The notes: a model not told the origin generated them from the letters alone. Counted from the stretch's first letter, positions 1 to 13,700 are shown. The stretch: DNA of 64,000 bases from Thermothelomyces thermophilus ATCC 42464 (GCF_000226095.1 NC_016476.1:2232001-2296000); one strand, 5' to 3'. Translations and numbers: made by a program.

Positions 1-1515
1 CCGATATCCCTAAGCTAGATAAGGATAATATTATCGCCTATAGTATATAGAAGGCAGACCGGTCTAATATCTTTTAACTTATTACCATATCCTTAATAAA
101 GTTAGACGTCTGATTATATATAATATATATTAGCTAGAACCTGGAAGTCGTTAATCTCTATATTATATATCTAAAGGTCTTCTAAGCACTATAATATAGT
201 ACTATCTATATAACTTAGATATTAGTCAAGGAGTATATAGGGATTAGTCTGTCTAAATTCGACACTATGGACTAGTATATTGATCGACTCTATATTATCT
301 ATTGGTAACTATATAATATAGGTATCGTCTTCCTACTGGTAGTAGAGAGTCTACTATATCCTATTATCTATTAAGGAGATCTATTCTGACCTATTTTAAT
401 AGAATATCCGGAAGATAGAAGATAAGTCCCTTACTTAGGAAGACCTTATTAGGGATATAACTAAGACCTATATCGACTAGGATATAAGGAAGAACCTAAT
501 TAATATTAATATTACTAGCGCTGATAATAATAATAGTAAGAAGATAGATAATCACTCTACCCTACTATCCGATAGGAAGAAATTATCTTACCCTAGGATT
601 AAATGCTAAGACTATAATAAACGTTTCTATAACGAAGTTAAGTATTATAAGTATAGCTTATATTATAATCCTAAGAATATCTATTAAGGTTATAACCCAG
701 AGAAGGCATTAGATACCTAGCTAAAGAAAGCTTATTATCTAGCTAGAAAGAATACGCTGTTATCTATAGCAGTACTATACCTAAATTCAGGGGTTGTAAA
801 TCTAATAACATCTACTATATATAGTATCTTCCATTCTACTAACTTTACGTCCGTTTAACCGTCCTTATCACTATAACCGATGGTATTGTCTTTTCTATTA
901 ACCTCTAGTACCCGGTAGCAAGCTATTAACATTATAAGGGACATTATCTACTATAACTCGGCTATAGCTAATATAGTTTTTAACAACATTAAGTAGTTTA
1001 CTAAGCTCTACCGTCTACCTAGACCGAGGGTATATCTTTCTTTATCTAGCGATATTACTAAAGCCAAGGAGATAGGCGTCGTTACCTACTAGATAGTTCT
1101 CTAAAATGGTACGACTATAACAGTTAAAATCCAAGAGGCACTCTATAACCCTGCTTTTCCGGCCAATTTGATCAGTGCTAGAAAACTAATCGACGATAAC
1201 ATCTTCCAGAACCAGGCAAATCACACTCTATATATAGGTAAATCTAGCCAGGTTATCACTAAACTTAAACGACTTAGCGATATCTTTGTCGTCTATAATA
1301 CTAAACCGACTATATTAGCTACTATTATTACCAAGGTACCTATACCTACTAGAGCTATCTTTACTTCCATTAACTACTATATTATATATTACCGTCTAAT
1401 GTACGTAAGCAAGACTACCATTAAAGCTATCTATAAGGATACTAGCATCGACCTAACCAACAAGGATACCAATAGCTTCTATAAGCCCTATATTATAGGG
1501 AAGGCAACGGATAAA

Positions 1516-1956
1516 TATAACAAACCCAACTTAGACTTCTTCTAAAAGGGTTCAAACGAAGGTAGGTAAAACAAGACAAGTATACAGGTCGTCTAAGGGA
1601 TTTGGTAAAGCTAAAGGGTTCATAACAACACTAGAGTTATCTCTTACAGTAATCGGCGATACCGGTATAAGTACTATAATTGTAATTACTATCATTAGTA
1701 AACTCTTAGAGTCTACTATAACGAGTGACTAGCTAGCTATATATATACAATTATCTGTCTCTCTTTAATAGTTATCACTAGTACCATTTCTTCTTTTACT
1801 CCGTAATTCCGCGTTATCGACGGTAATATGTTATTATTACTAGTAAAGTCCTTAGTCTTGGCGGTAATAATTTTCTAATTAGTCCGTTAAGTGATTAGCT
1901 GTCGGAATATCCCGTGTCCTGGCTATAGCCTACTAGGCTGTCTATTATCTGTAATA
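1516..1956 (-). repeat. 3' LTR of the chromovirus (441 bp)
   Basis: This copy aligns over its whole length with 10294-10734, and the two are the same length. Differences seen by eye are almost all transitions. The ends read TAT...ATA, which is what RIP would make of the usual TGT...ACA. ATAAA precedes it at 1511-1515. Confidence 0.9.
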
Positions 1957-2870
1957 CGATACCCTTCCTTTAAGGCTTTCGACCTGAAAGCCCTCTTAAG
2001 CCGTGCTAATAACCTTTCGCTTATAAGTACTATATTCTCCCTGTTTCTACGTTATAGTCGCTATATTGACAAAATGCTAATAGAGAAATAGAAGTCGCAT
2101 TCTACACGTTACCGTGCTTCCCTTGCTTAGAACATTGCTAAGAATGGTTTTATCATTATACTTTGCTTCTAGTACGCGTTATAAGGCCTTGTCTGTAAAA
2201 TAATCGCGCGTATAAAGCGTTACAAAGCCTACATTCGTCAAGGTTGTTCTTACGATAGCTCTAGTATACCGCTTTCTTCTTATAAGCATATCTCCTTTTT
2301 TTTTTAAGTATAATTCCTAATATTTGTTCTAGTAGATCGTATTCTCTAGGAGTAGTGTCGTATCAAGGATGCTAAACGTCGTGCCGAACTTAAGCTAGAT
2401 AAATCTTAACGCTATCTAGAAGAAGCCTAGTACAAGTTATCTAAAAAGCTTATATAGCTCTAGTATCTTCGTTAGTAGAAGGAGTTTTTAGTAAAGAAAG
2501 GTGCCAATATAATAGCATATAGTCTGTTAACCTTAGACGAGTTAGAGGAGGTTAAGTAGCAAGAGCGGTAAGAGACGCCTACTATACCCTTATTATAGAT
2601 TAATAATACTATCGATGCTATTGACTAAGGCGCTGTCTTTAGTTCTGTCCTAGGTTTTCCTTTAGTCAATCCGGGTTCTGCTAGTAGAACTATTCTAGTT
2701 TCTTAGGGCAGTTTAAATTCTTAACTAGTTTCTATAAGTTATCTTCTAGTCTAAAATCAAGCTATTTGACTAGATATTATAGTTCCCTATTGACGATATA
2801 TAAATCTAGAATTTCTTTAACATTCTATTCTTTCTCTTTGTTCTTTGCTTTGATATTTATAGCAGTCTTG
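1957..2870 (-). repeat. 3' internal segment with chromodomain, first copy
   Basis: This stretch runs from the inner edge of the 1516-1956 LTR to the exact edge of the third LTR at 2871. It matches 3299 to about 4235, beginning with the same purine-rich (minus strand) LTR-adjacent tract and ending with a chromodomain remnant at about 2,650-2,860. The match stops precisely where the third LTR begins, as expected for an insertion at that point. Confidence 0.8.
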
Positions 2871-3298
2871 TGTGACGAATCTAACTTAGACTTCTTCTAA
2901 AAGGGTTTAGACGAAGGTAGATTAAACGGGACAAATAGGCAGGTCGTCTAAGGGATTCGGTGAAGCCAAAGGTTTTATAATAACACTAGAGTTGTCTCTT
3001 ATAGTAATTAGCAATGCTTGGTATAAGTACTGTGATTGTAGGTTACTATCACTAGTAAACTCTTAGAGTCCTCTATAACGAGTGACTATCTATATATATA
3101 TATAATCCAAGGATTACTAGCAATTGTAGTAATCTTCTATACTAGCTTACCTGGCTTATATTATAAGCTAGTGATCCTCTGCTAGGATCATTTCTTACCA
3201 AGTGTAATCCTGTCCTAATTAGTCTATCATTCCTTCGGCTTAATTAGCCCGTTTATGCTAGTAGCTTAGGCAGCATCTATATATATATTTCTGTGATA
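2871..3298 (-). repeat. Third chromovirus LTR (428 bp), internal
   Basis: This LTR starts with TGTGACGAA, ends with CTGTGATA and is related to the two 441 bp LTRs. It differs from them in its central part and is 13 bp shorter. Its left end abuts a chromodomain copy and its right side leads into a second copy of the 3' internal segment. It therefore looks like the 3' LTR of a second, related element inserted into the first. Confidence 0.8.
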
Positions 3299-4235
3299 CG
3301 ATGCCTTCCCTCTAAGGCTTTCGACCCGAAAGCCCTCTTTAGGTCGTTTTAAATAGCGTTAATATCCTTTTTCATATATACCTTGTAATTTTTCCCTTTT
3401 TCTATACTACTAGTGGCTGACAAGATAGTAGATCGTATCTCTAAACGCCGATCTTCGAAATCCTAATAGCACGCCGCACTTGCTTCTTTTATTAATTCTT
3501 CTAGCGTGGACGTCATGCTATGTTTGTGGTATTTTAAGCGGAACTTAGCTTATTGTATAGCGTTAGGCTCTTTTTACTATAGCGAGTATGTATATTAGGG
3601 TCGTTCTTATAATGGTCCTGATGTAGCGTTTGCTTATTTGTGACCTAGTTTGTTATCTTAATGTTTATAGCTAACCTTTTATAGTAATGAAGATTATATT
3701 TAAATAAAAACATGTAGAATAAGAAGAGGCTAATACTAAAGGGGCCCTTTTTATTCTTTAGACTTAACTTTAGATAGCTATCGGCCGATTAGCTTGTCTT
3801 CGTTACTAGAAACGTTTCTTAAAGGAGCGGGGTTCCGAGCTGTTTCGTCAAGGTATATAGTCTCTAGAGGAAATAGAAGCAAAAGAACGGAGGGTATAGG
3901 ATTCTAAGGTATACATTATTAGTAACGTATAGTCCTAGGGTGCTAATGTTCTATTTAACTAGTCTTCTTTAGGCCTAGATTTATTAGAGGCTGACTTGGC
4001 CGTTTTGTCCGAGCTAGTGCTTACAGTCGATCTAGGTTCTGCCGGTAGAACTGTTCCAGTTTCTTAGGGTAGTTCAAGTTCTTAACTAGTTTCTATAAGT
4101 TATTCTCTAGTCTAAAATCAAGCTATTTAACTAGATACTATAGTTCTCTATTAATAATACATAAATCTAGAATTTCTTTAACATCCTATTCTTCTTCCTC
4201 GTCTTTTGCTTTAATATATATAGTAACCTTAGCGT
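3299..4235 (-). repeat. 3' internal segment with chromodomain, second copy
   Basis: This segment resembles 1957-2870 and is joined on the right to the integrase C-terminal remnant at 4,309-4,533. It contains the chromodomain remnant at about 4,030-4,235 (minus strand). A short unrelated-looking stretch lies between the LTR-proximal part and the chromodomain. Confidence 0.75.
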
Positions 4236-4664
4236 TTTTCGGTATTAGTTCGAGAAGTAAAATATAAAAAACATCTGTCTATAGTTATATAGATAATAGT
4301 AACGATAGTTAGTAGTTAGATGTCGAAATTTGTTCTTTAATAACGAAGGGTCTGACCTTTCTAAAGTCTAGCTTCGTGCTTAGTCGTTTAGTTCGTAAGT
4401 TTCGTATAATTAGGTAGACTCTGTCTCCCCTCTCTAGGCAAGGTCCCTCGAGCCTATGTTTGTCGTAGTGATTTTTTATTCTGGTCTTGATAAACTCGAG
4501 TTCCTTTTTAAGCTTCTCGTATAGTATATACATTTTAGCTTTCCTATCCTTATAAAGGATATATACCTAGCATCTATATATAAAGATATTACTCTAGTAT
4601 ATGCTAGCGATTTCTCCTATCTTAACCTACTATTCTAATTATAGTGCTCCGTATTCATCAATAG

Positions 4665-4835
4665 AGAACACCCCATCCCACCCGACCTACCCTAGACCGC
4701 GACCCCGACCCCTCCCTTATACAGCCCGGCGAGCAATGGAGCCACATCTACAGCCTGACTGGCGGTAGCGACTGGCTCACGAGAACTCACGGCCGGCTCT
4801 GGCTGTGCTGGCTGTGCTGGCTGTACAGGCTGACT
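4665..4835. other. GC-rich, non-RIPed island inside the chromovirus
   Basis: About 170 bp with normal base composition sit between heavily AT-biased sequences. CpA and TpG dinucleotides are retained, and near 4,798-4,830 a 9 bp unit (CTGGCTGTG) is repeated about three times. It lies between the integrase core and the integrase C-terminal part, where related elements have a variable linker. On the minus strand it reads as a Gln/Pro/Ala-rich linker. Confidence 0.7.
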
Positions 4836-7800
4836 TATTTTAACTGCTACTCTTAGTACTATAACCTCTGGTCTTTACCTAAGGTCTACTTTATATCTAT
4901 AGTTCGCGAAGAATGGTATGACTTTAGTCGTCTCTGTTAGCGTTATATTGTAAGCGAGTTATACTATTAGTAATAGTATAACCTAGTCGTCTTGCTAGTA
5001 GTTAACGTAAGAGCGGAGGTACTACTTAATAACTTGGTTTAGTCGCTTCGTTTGTCCGTTAGTCTATAGGTAATATGCTATTAATAGCTTACTATTAACG
5101 CCTAATCGTTATATTAACGCTTGTTAGAACTTTGATATAAACTTAATGTCTCTATTAGTAATCTATTCCTATAGCTAAGCATATACTAATGTAACTTGTT
5201 AATAAATTATATCTACTAGTTATTTAGCTATCTAAGACTCCTTATAGAGAAAGAAGTATACCTATTTAGTTAGGCGATCTACTATAGTAAGAATACCATT
5301 ATAGATTACTCTTATAGCCGTGTCCATAGATTTTAGTAGCTTTATAATGAAGTCTATCGTGATTAAACTCTATAGTTTATTAGCTATTAGTAGTGGCTAA
5401 AGTAGCCTATACGGCTTATATCGTGCCGTTTTGCTTCGGTTATAGATATTATAGTTCTATACGACTTCCTTAACTCGTGCCGTTAACTATAGAAAGTCAT
5501 AGTATTTCCTAACTTATACGATAGTCTTCGTAACTCCTTTATATCCTTCGAGTTTCGACTTATAGAGTTCTCGAATCATTTATAGCTATTGATCCCCGTT
5601 ATAGATATATACTTTGTCTTAATATCAGAGTTTCCTATCTCTTTCTTCTACTCCATTAGGTACTAGTAGTCTAGGTACTGCTTGATACTATACCTTGTTA
5701 ATCTTTTCTTCTCGAAAGATTATATAACATTCTAGGAACGAGTCAAATAGATTATTTTCTACAGGTGTCTACATTTCGTAATATAGCGTTCCGTTTATTC
5801 GTTCCTTAAATAACGGTAGTATTATTTCTGTTTATCCTTCTATATAATCCGTTCGTCGGCTTAAGATATCTGCTTGTATATTCTCTTTGCCCTTCTTATA
5901 GCGGATCTCGAAGTTAAATTCCGCAAGGAATTCTACCTATCGTATTTATCGTCTGTTAAGCTCCTTTATCGTCGTAAAGTATTGCAAATTCTTATAGTCC
6001 ATATATACTTATATCGGTTTAATCGTATCGCTAAGGTATAGTCGCTATTCCTTAAAAGCTTTGACAATCGTAAGTAGTTCCTTATTATAGATTGGATAAT
6101 TAAGATATAGTCTATCGAGCTTCTTTAAAAAGAAGGCTATAGAATATAGCTTTTCTTATTTGTCTCGTTATCCTAATTGTCCTCTGATGGCGTAGTCTAA
6201 AGCGTCCGTTTCTACCTCGAATAACTTCTTAGGGTCTAGTAATACTAGTACTAGATCTTTAGTAATGGTATTACAGATCTATATAAATGCTTACTTATAC
6301 CATTCTTTTCATTAGAATTTAGCGTTCTTCTTTGTAAGTTCGTATAAAGGTTGTACGATCGCTCTAAAGTTCCTAATAAATATTCGGTAGAAGTTTGTAA
6401 ATCCGATAAAGCTTCGTACTTCTATAACTAACGTTAGTCATAGCTACTCCTTAATAGCTTTGACCTTTGAAAGAACCATTTAAATTTGTTCTAGAGATAT
6501 CTCGTATTCTAGAAACACCGTTTTCTTAACGTAGAATTTGCTCTTTTCCTTGTTAACTAATAGCTTATACGTATATAACGTATCTAGTACTACTTTTATA
6601 TACTTCTAGTGTTCGTCTATCGTCTTAGAGAAGATAAGTATATCGTTAAGATAATATACCGCGAATTTATCAAGAAAGGGGTAGATAGCTTAATCAATCA
6701 GGGCTTGGAACGTTACTAGCACGTTTATAAGTCCGAATGGCATGATAAGGTACTTGTAGTAGCTATAGGGTATCCTAAAAGCCGTTTTCTACTTATCGCC
6801 TTCTTTGATCTATATATAGTTATAGGCCGATAGTAAGTTAAGACGTATAAAATATTAAGCTCCTATTAACTAATCTTAGAGCTATAAGATTAATAGTAAT
6901 AGGTATCAATTTTTTACGGTCTATTTGTTAAGTTACTAATAATTAACGTATAACTATAGCTTTCTATCTTTCTTAGGTATAAATAGGATTAGGTACTTTA
7001 TTAGTAATATCAACAGGTAGATATATCCTCTTCGAAGGTTCTCCTCTAAATATCGTTTAAGTTTTTATTCTATATCTAGCTCGTATAGTAAATCTTGAAG
7101 AACTTTAGTTATACTTCTTCCTTAAGCCTAATCTCGTAATTCTATAGGCCGTGCTCTGGTAATCCTTCTAGATGCTTCGGTTCAAATGCTAGGTATCCTC
7201 TGTATTTCTTTAGTACTTCCCTAGTCTTGTCTCGTTTCTCGGTTTTCTGATAGTATACAAACTTGGTTCCGTCCGTAGTAATACTGGCGATTTCTTCTAT
7301 CTTAACTTACTACTCTAATTGTAGTGCTTTATATTCGTTAACGGAGAGAATAGCTATCGGTGGTTTAGCTCGTTCCTTCTATTGTAATGTCGGTATTGTT
7401 ATACCGCTTCTTCTAGAGTCTATAGTAGTCTGCCTACTACTATCTGTCTCTTATAGTAGATCTATAGGATATGCCTTCCCCTAAGTATCGTCCTCTCGTG
7501 ATCTTTGTATACTCCCTATCTTACTAGTCGAATATAACTCTATTTAGGGTTATAGGTAGCTACTATTCTTCTAGCTAATATCTAGGTCGTAATCTTCATA
7601 CTATAGTAACCCTAATATTATATCTTTATTGTTACCTATATTTATAATATTAAATATAACTACTATAGTCTTCCTTACTATAGTAATATTAATTGGTTTG
7701 GTCTCTTTATATACCTATTACGTTAGAAATAGCCTCTTAACTATATTATACTTCTACTTTATTCTCTAGGGTATCTGTAGCTAATTTATAAGTGTTAGCG

Positions 7801-10293
7801 AAATTAGGTTTATCTCTGCTCTACTATTTACTAATATAAGTATTTCGTGCTATTTTTATTATATTATTATTTATAATCGCTTATCTCGCTACTATTACCT
7901 AAAAACTATAGCGATTTCCTATATCTTTACTAGGAGGTCTTGATATAGTAGTCTCTCGCGCTAGTTCCTTCTATACTATGCTACTACTTACTACTATATA
8001 GGCGTTAATGGTTTTCAGGCCCCTTAAAGAGCCCTGACCTATTTCCTAGGTTAGTATTAACCTCTTTGGTTATTTAGCTAATAGTAGCTTTATCAATTAT
8101 ACTCATTTCTATAAGCTATTAAGTGCTTATAGCTTCCTACTATTAAGTCCGTTTTACTTTTTATCGTATATACTATAGCTTTATCTAAAGCTCCCGGATC
8201 CGTGATTTCTTTTCGTCCGTATAGTAGAGGCAATCGTTACTCTAGCACGAGTCCTATATATCTCGTCCTATTCCGTAGTACCTAGGCTAGGCTTGTTTTG
8301 GAACTACTATAATGCCTTTTAGATTACAGGCTTCAATCTTCTAGAGCAATTTGGCCGCTCTATTTCCTATATCGTAGACCTATTCTATAGGGTAGAGGCT
8401 TCTATCCTTATTTCCTTGTCAGGTTAGCTAGTAATTATTTTCGAATTTATCGCGAAAGTAGTATTAGCATTTATATAATATATATTGGAACTAAGACACT
8501 TATATATATACCTTATATCAAAGGTATAGTCGTATAATATTACCTAGGAGGTATTAGAACTCTTTCTTAAATTCTTCCTATTATATATAGACCATAGATA
8601 CCCTAACACTAAGGTAGAAATATTTCTTCTAGTAGTTTTCCTACGTACGTTCGTCTTTTCTACAGTTTGCGTATATAAACTAGTACTCTAGGTTCTATAC
8701 ATTATAACTAAGTTACTAGTCGTTAAAATATTTAATATAGCTATTAGGCCTATTATATATTATAGGCTATTCTCCTTTAATAGTTTCTATAATACGTCGG
8801 AGTTCCTTTATCTTGTCCCTTATCTTATTACTCTACTAGGCAAGTCGAGTTAAGCATCTATCCTATTCGCGTAGTTCTATGTTAAGCCGGAAAACTTTAT
8901 TATAGTACTATTCGATTTGTTTCTGGAGAAATAGAACATTAGGTCTAGGTCTTTTGATTCCTTAGGTATTGGTTCTCTACAATCTATCCCGCCTCTATAT
9001 AACTGTGAAACCCTATTACCTTAAGGCTAGAAGAATCGAAATTAGTGGTATATACTCTCCTACTATATCCTATTTAGTAAGACTTATCTCTAGGTCTATA
9101 GTGACTAGTTTAGAGTATAGTGCTTGTTTATCTTTACTATCGCTATCGTATCTAAGACTATCTATATCGCTATCCCTATCTTTGTAGTTCGTGGCTGCTA
9201 CTTCGATGACGTCCTTAGTAGTTTTGTCGATAACTGTAATTCCTTTTCTAGGGACTAGTTTCTAGTCTTTCTTCGGGCTTTGATATTCTTGCTTATAATG
9301 TCCTTTCTTTCTGTAGTTATAGTAGATAACGTTAGACTTATCTCTAATCGTCTTTTTCTTATCTTACTTCTATACTATATCTATATCTATAGCTCTAAGG
9401 TACGTCTTATACAAGGTACTAACGTACGCTTGCTTTTTCTTATCGTTAGCCTTGACTATAGTTCTATTTATTTAACCTCGTTTTTACTATTCTTGTATAT
9501 AGAGCCGATCGTCGATTCTAATAGCCTATATAATATATTTGTCTAGGGTTTTAGGCTAGTTATACTTATATAGCTCGTCTTTAACCTTTTCCTTTAAGCC
9601 ATTATAGAATAGTTACATTAACGCCTTATCGTTAAGCTAAGACTTAAGTATATTCTATCTAAACTATATAATATAAGAGGCTACTAACTTAGTCTATTAG
9701 AGATTAGCAAGTCTTTCTTATATATAAATCTTCTTATCTTTATCGCTAAAGACCTTCCGAAGCTCTTCTTTAAAATGGTTGTAGGATCAAAAGACTACCT
9801 ATATAAACATGTCTTAGTTATCTTTATCTTCCTTAATAAGGTAGTCGTTCTATATAGGCTTAAACTATTTAAGTGCCTTGCCCTCTAGTCTTATAGCTAT
9901 ATAGAGGACTTTGGCTTTATCGTCCGGAAACTTGTCATTATTAAGCTAGAAGTAGGATTAGAGGTTTATTAGGAACCCTATTAGATCCTCCTTAGTTCCT
10001 CTATATTTGCCAGGTAGTTTGATCTTAATACGGCTCGCTTTAATGGTCTTAAGCGTCTTGATTTTAGTATAGGCCTTATTAACTAGTTTCTATAAGTGTC
10101 TTTTATTGTTCTCGAGTTCCTTGATTTAAGCTTAAGTAGCCTTATCTCTCTAGTCTAACTCCTAGATCCGCTACTAGAGTTAACTAAGCTAAGTGAGCAG
10201 CTATTTAGCCGTAACGTTAGTAGCTATATCGATATTAAGGTCAAAGTTACCTTCATCCTAAACTATAATAGAACAAAGGGAGTAATAGTAATG

Positions 10294-10734
10294 TATGATA
10301 AACCTAACTTAGACTTCTTCTAAAAGGGTTTAGACAAAGGTAGGTAAAATAGGACAAGTATATAGGTTGTCTAAGGGATTTAGTAAAGCTAAAGGGTTTA
10401 TAATAATACTAGAGTTATCTCTTATAGTAATTAGCGATGCTAGTATAAATATTATAATTATAATTACTATTACTAGTAAACTTCTAGAGTCTACTATAAT
10501 AAGTGACTAGCTAGCTATATATATACAATTATCTATCTCTCTTTAATAGTTATTACTAATACTATTTCTCCTTTTACTCTGTGATTCCGCGTTGTTGACG
10601 GTGATATGTTATTATTACTAGTGAAATCCTTAGTCTTGGCGGTGATAATCTTCTGATTGGTCCGTCAAGTGATTAGCTATCGGAATGTCCTGTGTCCTAG
10701 CTATAGCCTGCTAGGCCGTCTATTATCTGTGATA
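10294..10734 (-). repeat. 5' LTR of the chromovirus (441 bp)
   Basis: This is the partner of 1516-1956, identical in length, followed directly by the ATAAA target duplication (10735-10739) and then by Copia sequence. The ends read TATGATA...GTGATA, again consistent with RIP of TGT...ACA. Confidence 0.9.
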
Positions 10735-13700
10735 ATAAACTAGGCAAACATGCCTTAATCTAGGTAATGAGACTACTTTACTTCGTCTATATAGATGTTG
10801 TTACCTATAAGACTCTTAGCTACCTAGATTATAAGTATAGCCTTTATATCGTTAATGTTTAGTCGAACTATTACTAGGTCAAATTCGGCCGTACTAAGTC
10901 AGACATGTTCGATAGGCTAAAGGACTAGATCGTCTGGATATATAACCAAACGAGTAGATATATCTAGATGCTTAGACTCGACGGTAGTATAGAATTTAGC
11001 TAATCTAGTAGGGACTTCTATAATAGTAAACTAGCTATATTTATAGATGCTAAAGGCATTACTATCTTAAAGACTATTCCTTTAAGTCCCTGGCAAAACG
11101 GCAAAGCTAAACGCGTAACTATAGATATCATTTAGAAGGCTAGAACTATAATACTTATATATTAAATCCTAGAATTCCTCTAGCCGTTTATTATCGATAT
11201 TATAGTTATTATTGCTAATCTTCTTCTAACTAGGGCTAACCTAGGTAATAAGAGTCCTTATAAGCTATTTATAATTACGTTTAATATACCAGAGGAGGCT
11301 TATAAGCTATATATCTAATACCTATATACCCACTTCTACTACGCGTATTACTATATTAAGCCGGACAAACGTAACAAGGCTAACAAGTTCGTCCTATAGG
11401 TAGAGAAGGGAAGGCTTATCGGATATACGGATATCTATAGCAAAATCTACTAGGTCTAGAACCTACAGATTAGAGCTATCGTTAAGGTTAGCGCTATCAA
11501 GTTTAACGAAGGAGACGACCACTATAAGGATAAGAATATCGTTAATCCTCCTAAGTATAAAGTAGTATTTGTAGATACTACTGTCGAAGAAGATGAAAGC
11601 TCCCTAGAATTCCACTATATAGTTGCCTTCCGGCTACCAAAAGATCTTTAAACAGATTAACCTAGTTCGTTAGTAACTACTAGCTCAAAACTAACATCCT
11701 AATCTTCTTTAGGTCTAACTAGTATATTAAATACTAATTATAGGGCAGAGATACCTCTATCTATTTAATAAGATCTTATAGTATAGAAATAGCTAGAAAC
11801 GCTAGTTTAACTAGTAAACTAGCTAGAAATACCGATACCTTAGTTAATTCTATCTCTAACTATTATAGTTTAATAGCTACTACTACTAGTTTTAACGGAC
11901 TATCTACCGTCTATAACTTTAACCCCTAAACCCACCTAGTCGGCTCTATCTCCTATACTAACGACTAAAGATCAGAATAAATTCGTCTCTTTTATAGATA
12001 AAGATATCTAAGAAATCTAATAAGAGGAAGCCCCTATACTATATAATTATCTATTAGCACCGTACACTGCCTACTCTCTATAGATAGAAGAAGCAATAGG
12101 GGGGGGGGAGGCTAATAGGGGGGGGAGATTATAGAGACAACGGACATCCTGCTTTAAGGATATATCCTAGTCCGGCTTCTACGTAAAACTAAACAAAGGG
12201 AAGCTTCCTAGTTAGTTCCTTACCTATTACTTAGATAACCAGAGGCTGGCTAAATCCGTCGTCTTTACGGCTACCCCTGTTAGCGTTAAATACGATATAT
12301 CCGTTAGCTAGAATCCGTCAGTTCCAAAGAACTATCGCGAAGCTAGATATAGAGCTAACTTCGAAGATTAGTGGCTCCTAGTAATAATTAAATAGGACTA
12401 GAGTCTCTAAGAGAAGGAAGTCTATAAACTTGTTAATAAACGCCCTAGTATCGATATCTTACCTAGTAAGTAGGTATACGATAAAAAGACTAATCTATCT
12501 ACTAGCTAGAAGATTGCCTAGGCTAGATAGGTCATCTATAGCAACTTTAACAAAGGATCTTGGAAATCTTAAGATATATATATTATAATTGTCAATAGTA
12601 TAATAGTTAAGATCTTCTTTACTATCGTTATAGTTAAAGATCTAGAGTGCTTACAATTTAACTTTAAAATTACATTCCTTAACGTACTAATTCTAGATAA
12701 GGTAGAATATTATATTAAGCTACCCCCTAGATTAGATAAGCTATCTAGCAAAGTCTATAGGCTAAAAAAGGTACTCTACGGACTACGTCAAAGTCTACTA
12801 TACTAGTTCCTAGTAATTAAACTAGTACTTAAAAAACTTAGATTCGAATTAATCCCTTCTAACCTCTATCTCTTTTATTATGAAGATATAAATATATTAC
12901 TTGTCCTATATATTAATAACCTTTTTATTACCATAAAAGATAGCTCTACCGTCAATGGAATTTATAACTATCTAAAGAATAGATATAACCTTAAGGAGCT
13001 TAGCAAGGTTAAATAATTCCTAGGACTAGATATCTTATAGGATAAGGTATAAATAGAACGATCTTCTTATCGTAGGAGATATATATTACCACTTTGCTAT
13101 ATAAATATAGAATAGAAGGCATTAATCTAGCTAAGACTCCCTAGCGTTCGAAGTTTAAACTATTATATATCTAGAACAAATTAGAAGATAAGAAGGATTA
13201 GTATTCTACCTAGACTAGCTAACTAAAGTAGCTAGCCTATAATATCTAAATCGACATTATATATACTATCTCCTATCTCTACGAAGCTAATAACGGTCTC
13301 TTATAGGAGTATCTAGACGCTCTTTAGCATCTATATCGCTACCTAGCCGGCACCTATTCCTATAGTATTAAACTTAGTAGTAATATAAAGATTAACAACT
13401 CAAAACTAACTGTTTTTATAGACGCCTCCTAAGTAGACGACCCCTTATACTAATATTCTACTAGTACCTATATTATCTTTCTAGCTAGTAGACTAGTACT
13501 ATAGAAAATAAAGAAGTAGACGTTCGTTATACTTAATACTACCAAAGTAGAGTTTACTAACCTTACCCTAACTATATATTTCTTATAGTAGGTTAGCCAA
13601 ATCCTATAGGAATACGGCTATCTATAGCTAACTACGCTAATTATCTTTACTAATAGCAAAAACACGTATACAAACGTGATAAACCTGTTAAACACTAGAC

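Larger units (their letters stand above)
1516..10734 (-). mobile_element. Ty3/Gypsy chromovirus, full-span, RIP-degenerate, nested in the Copia element
   Basis: This fossil chromovirus lies on the minus strand inside the Copia element. It is bounded by 441 bp LTRs (1516-1956 and 10294-10734) and by a 5 bp target duplication, ATAAA, at 1511-1515 and 10735-10739. Remnants in minus-strand order are Gag (about 10.1-8.9 kb) with a CCHC knuckle near 9.3 kb, protease (7.9-7.5 kb), reverse transcriptase (7.1-6.35 kb), RNase H (6.25-5.9 kb) and integrase core (5.56-4.9 kb). These are followed by the integrase C-terminal part (4,533-4,309) and a chromodomain (about 4,235-4,030). RT before integrase plus a chromodomain places it among fungal chromoviruses of the MAGGY/Tf1 type. 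A purine-rich tract next to the LTR at 1957 fits the 3' polypurine tract. It is broken by very many RIP-type changes. Extra copies of the 3' region are described separately. Confidence 0.88.

Noticed and set aside
1168-1545. 125-residue ORF in the AT-rich block taken as a gene
   Set aside because: It is the gag-pre-integrase remnant of the Copia fossil.
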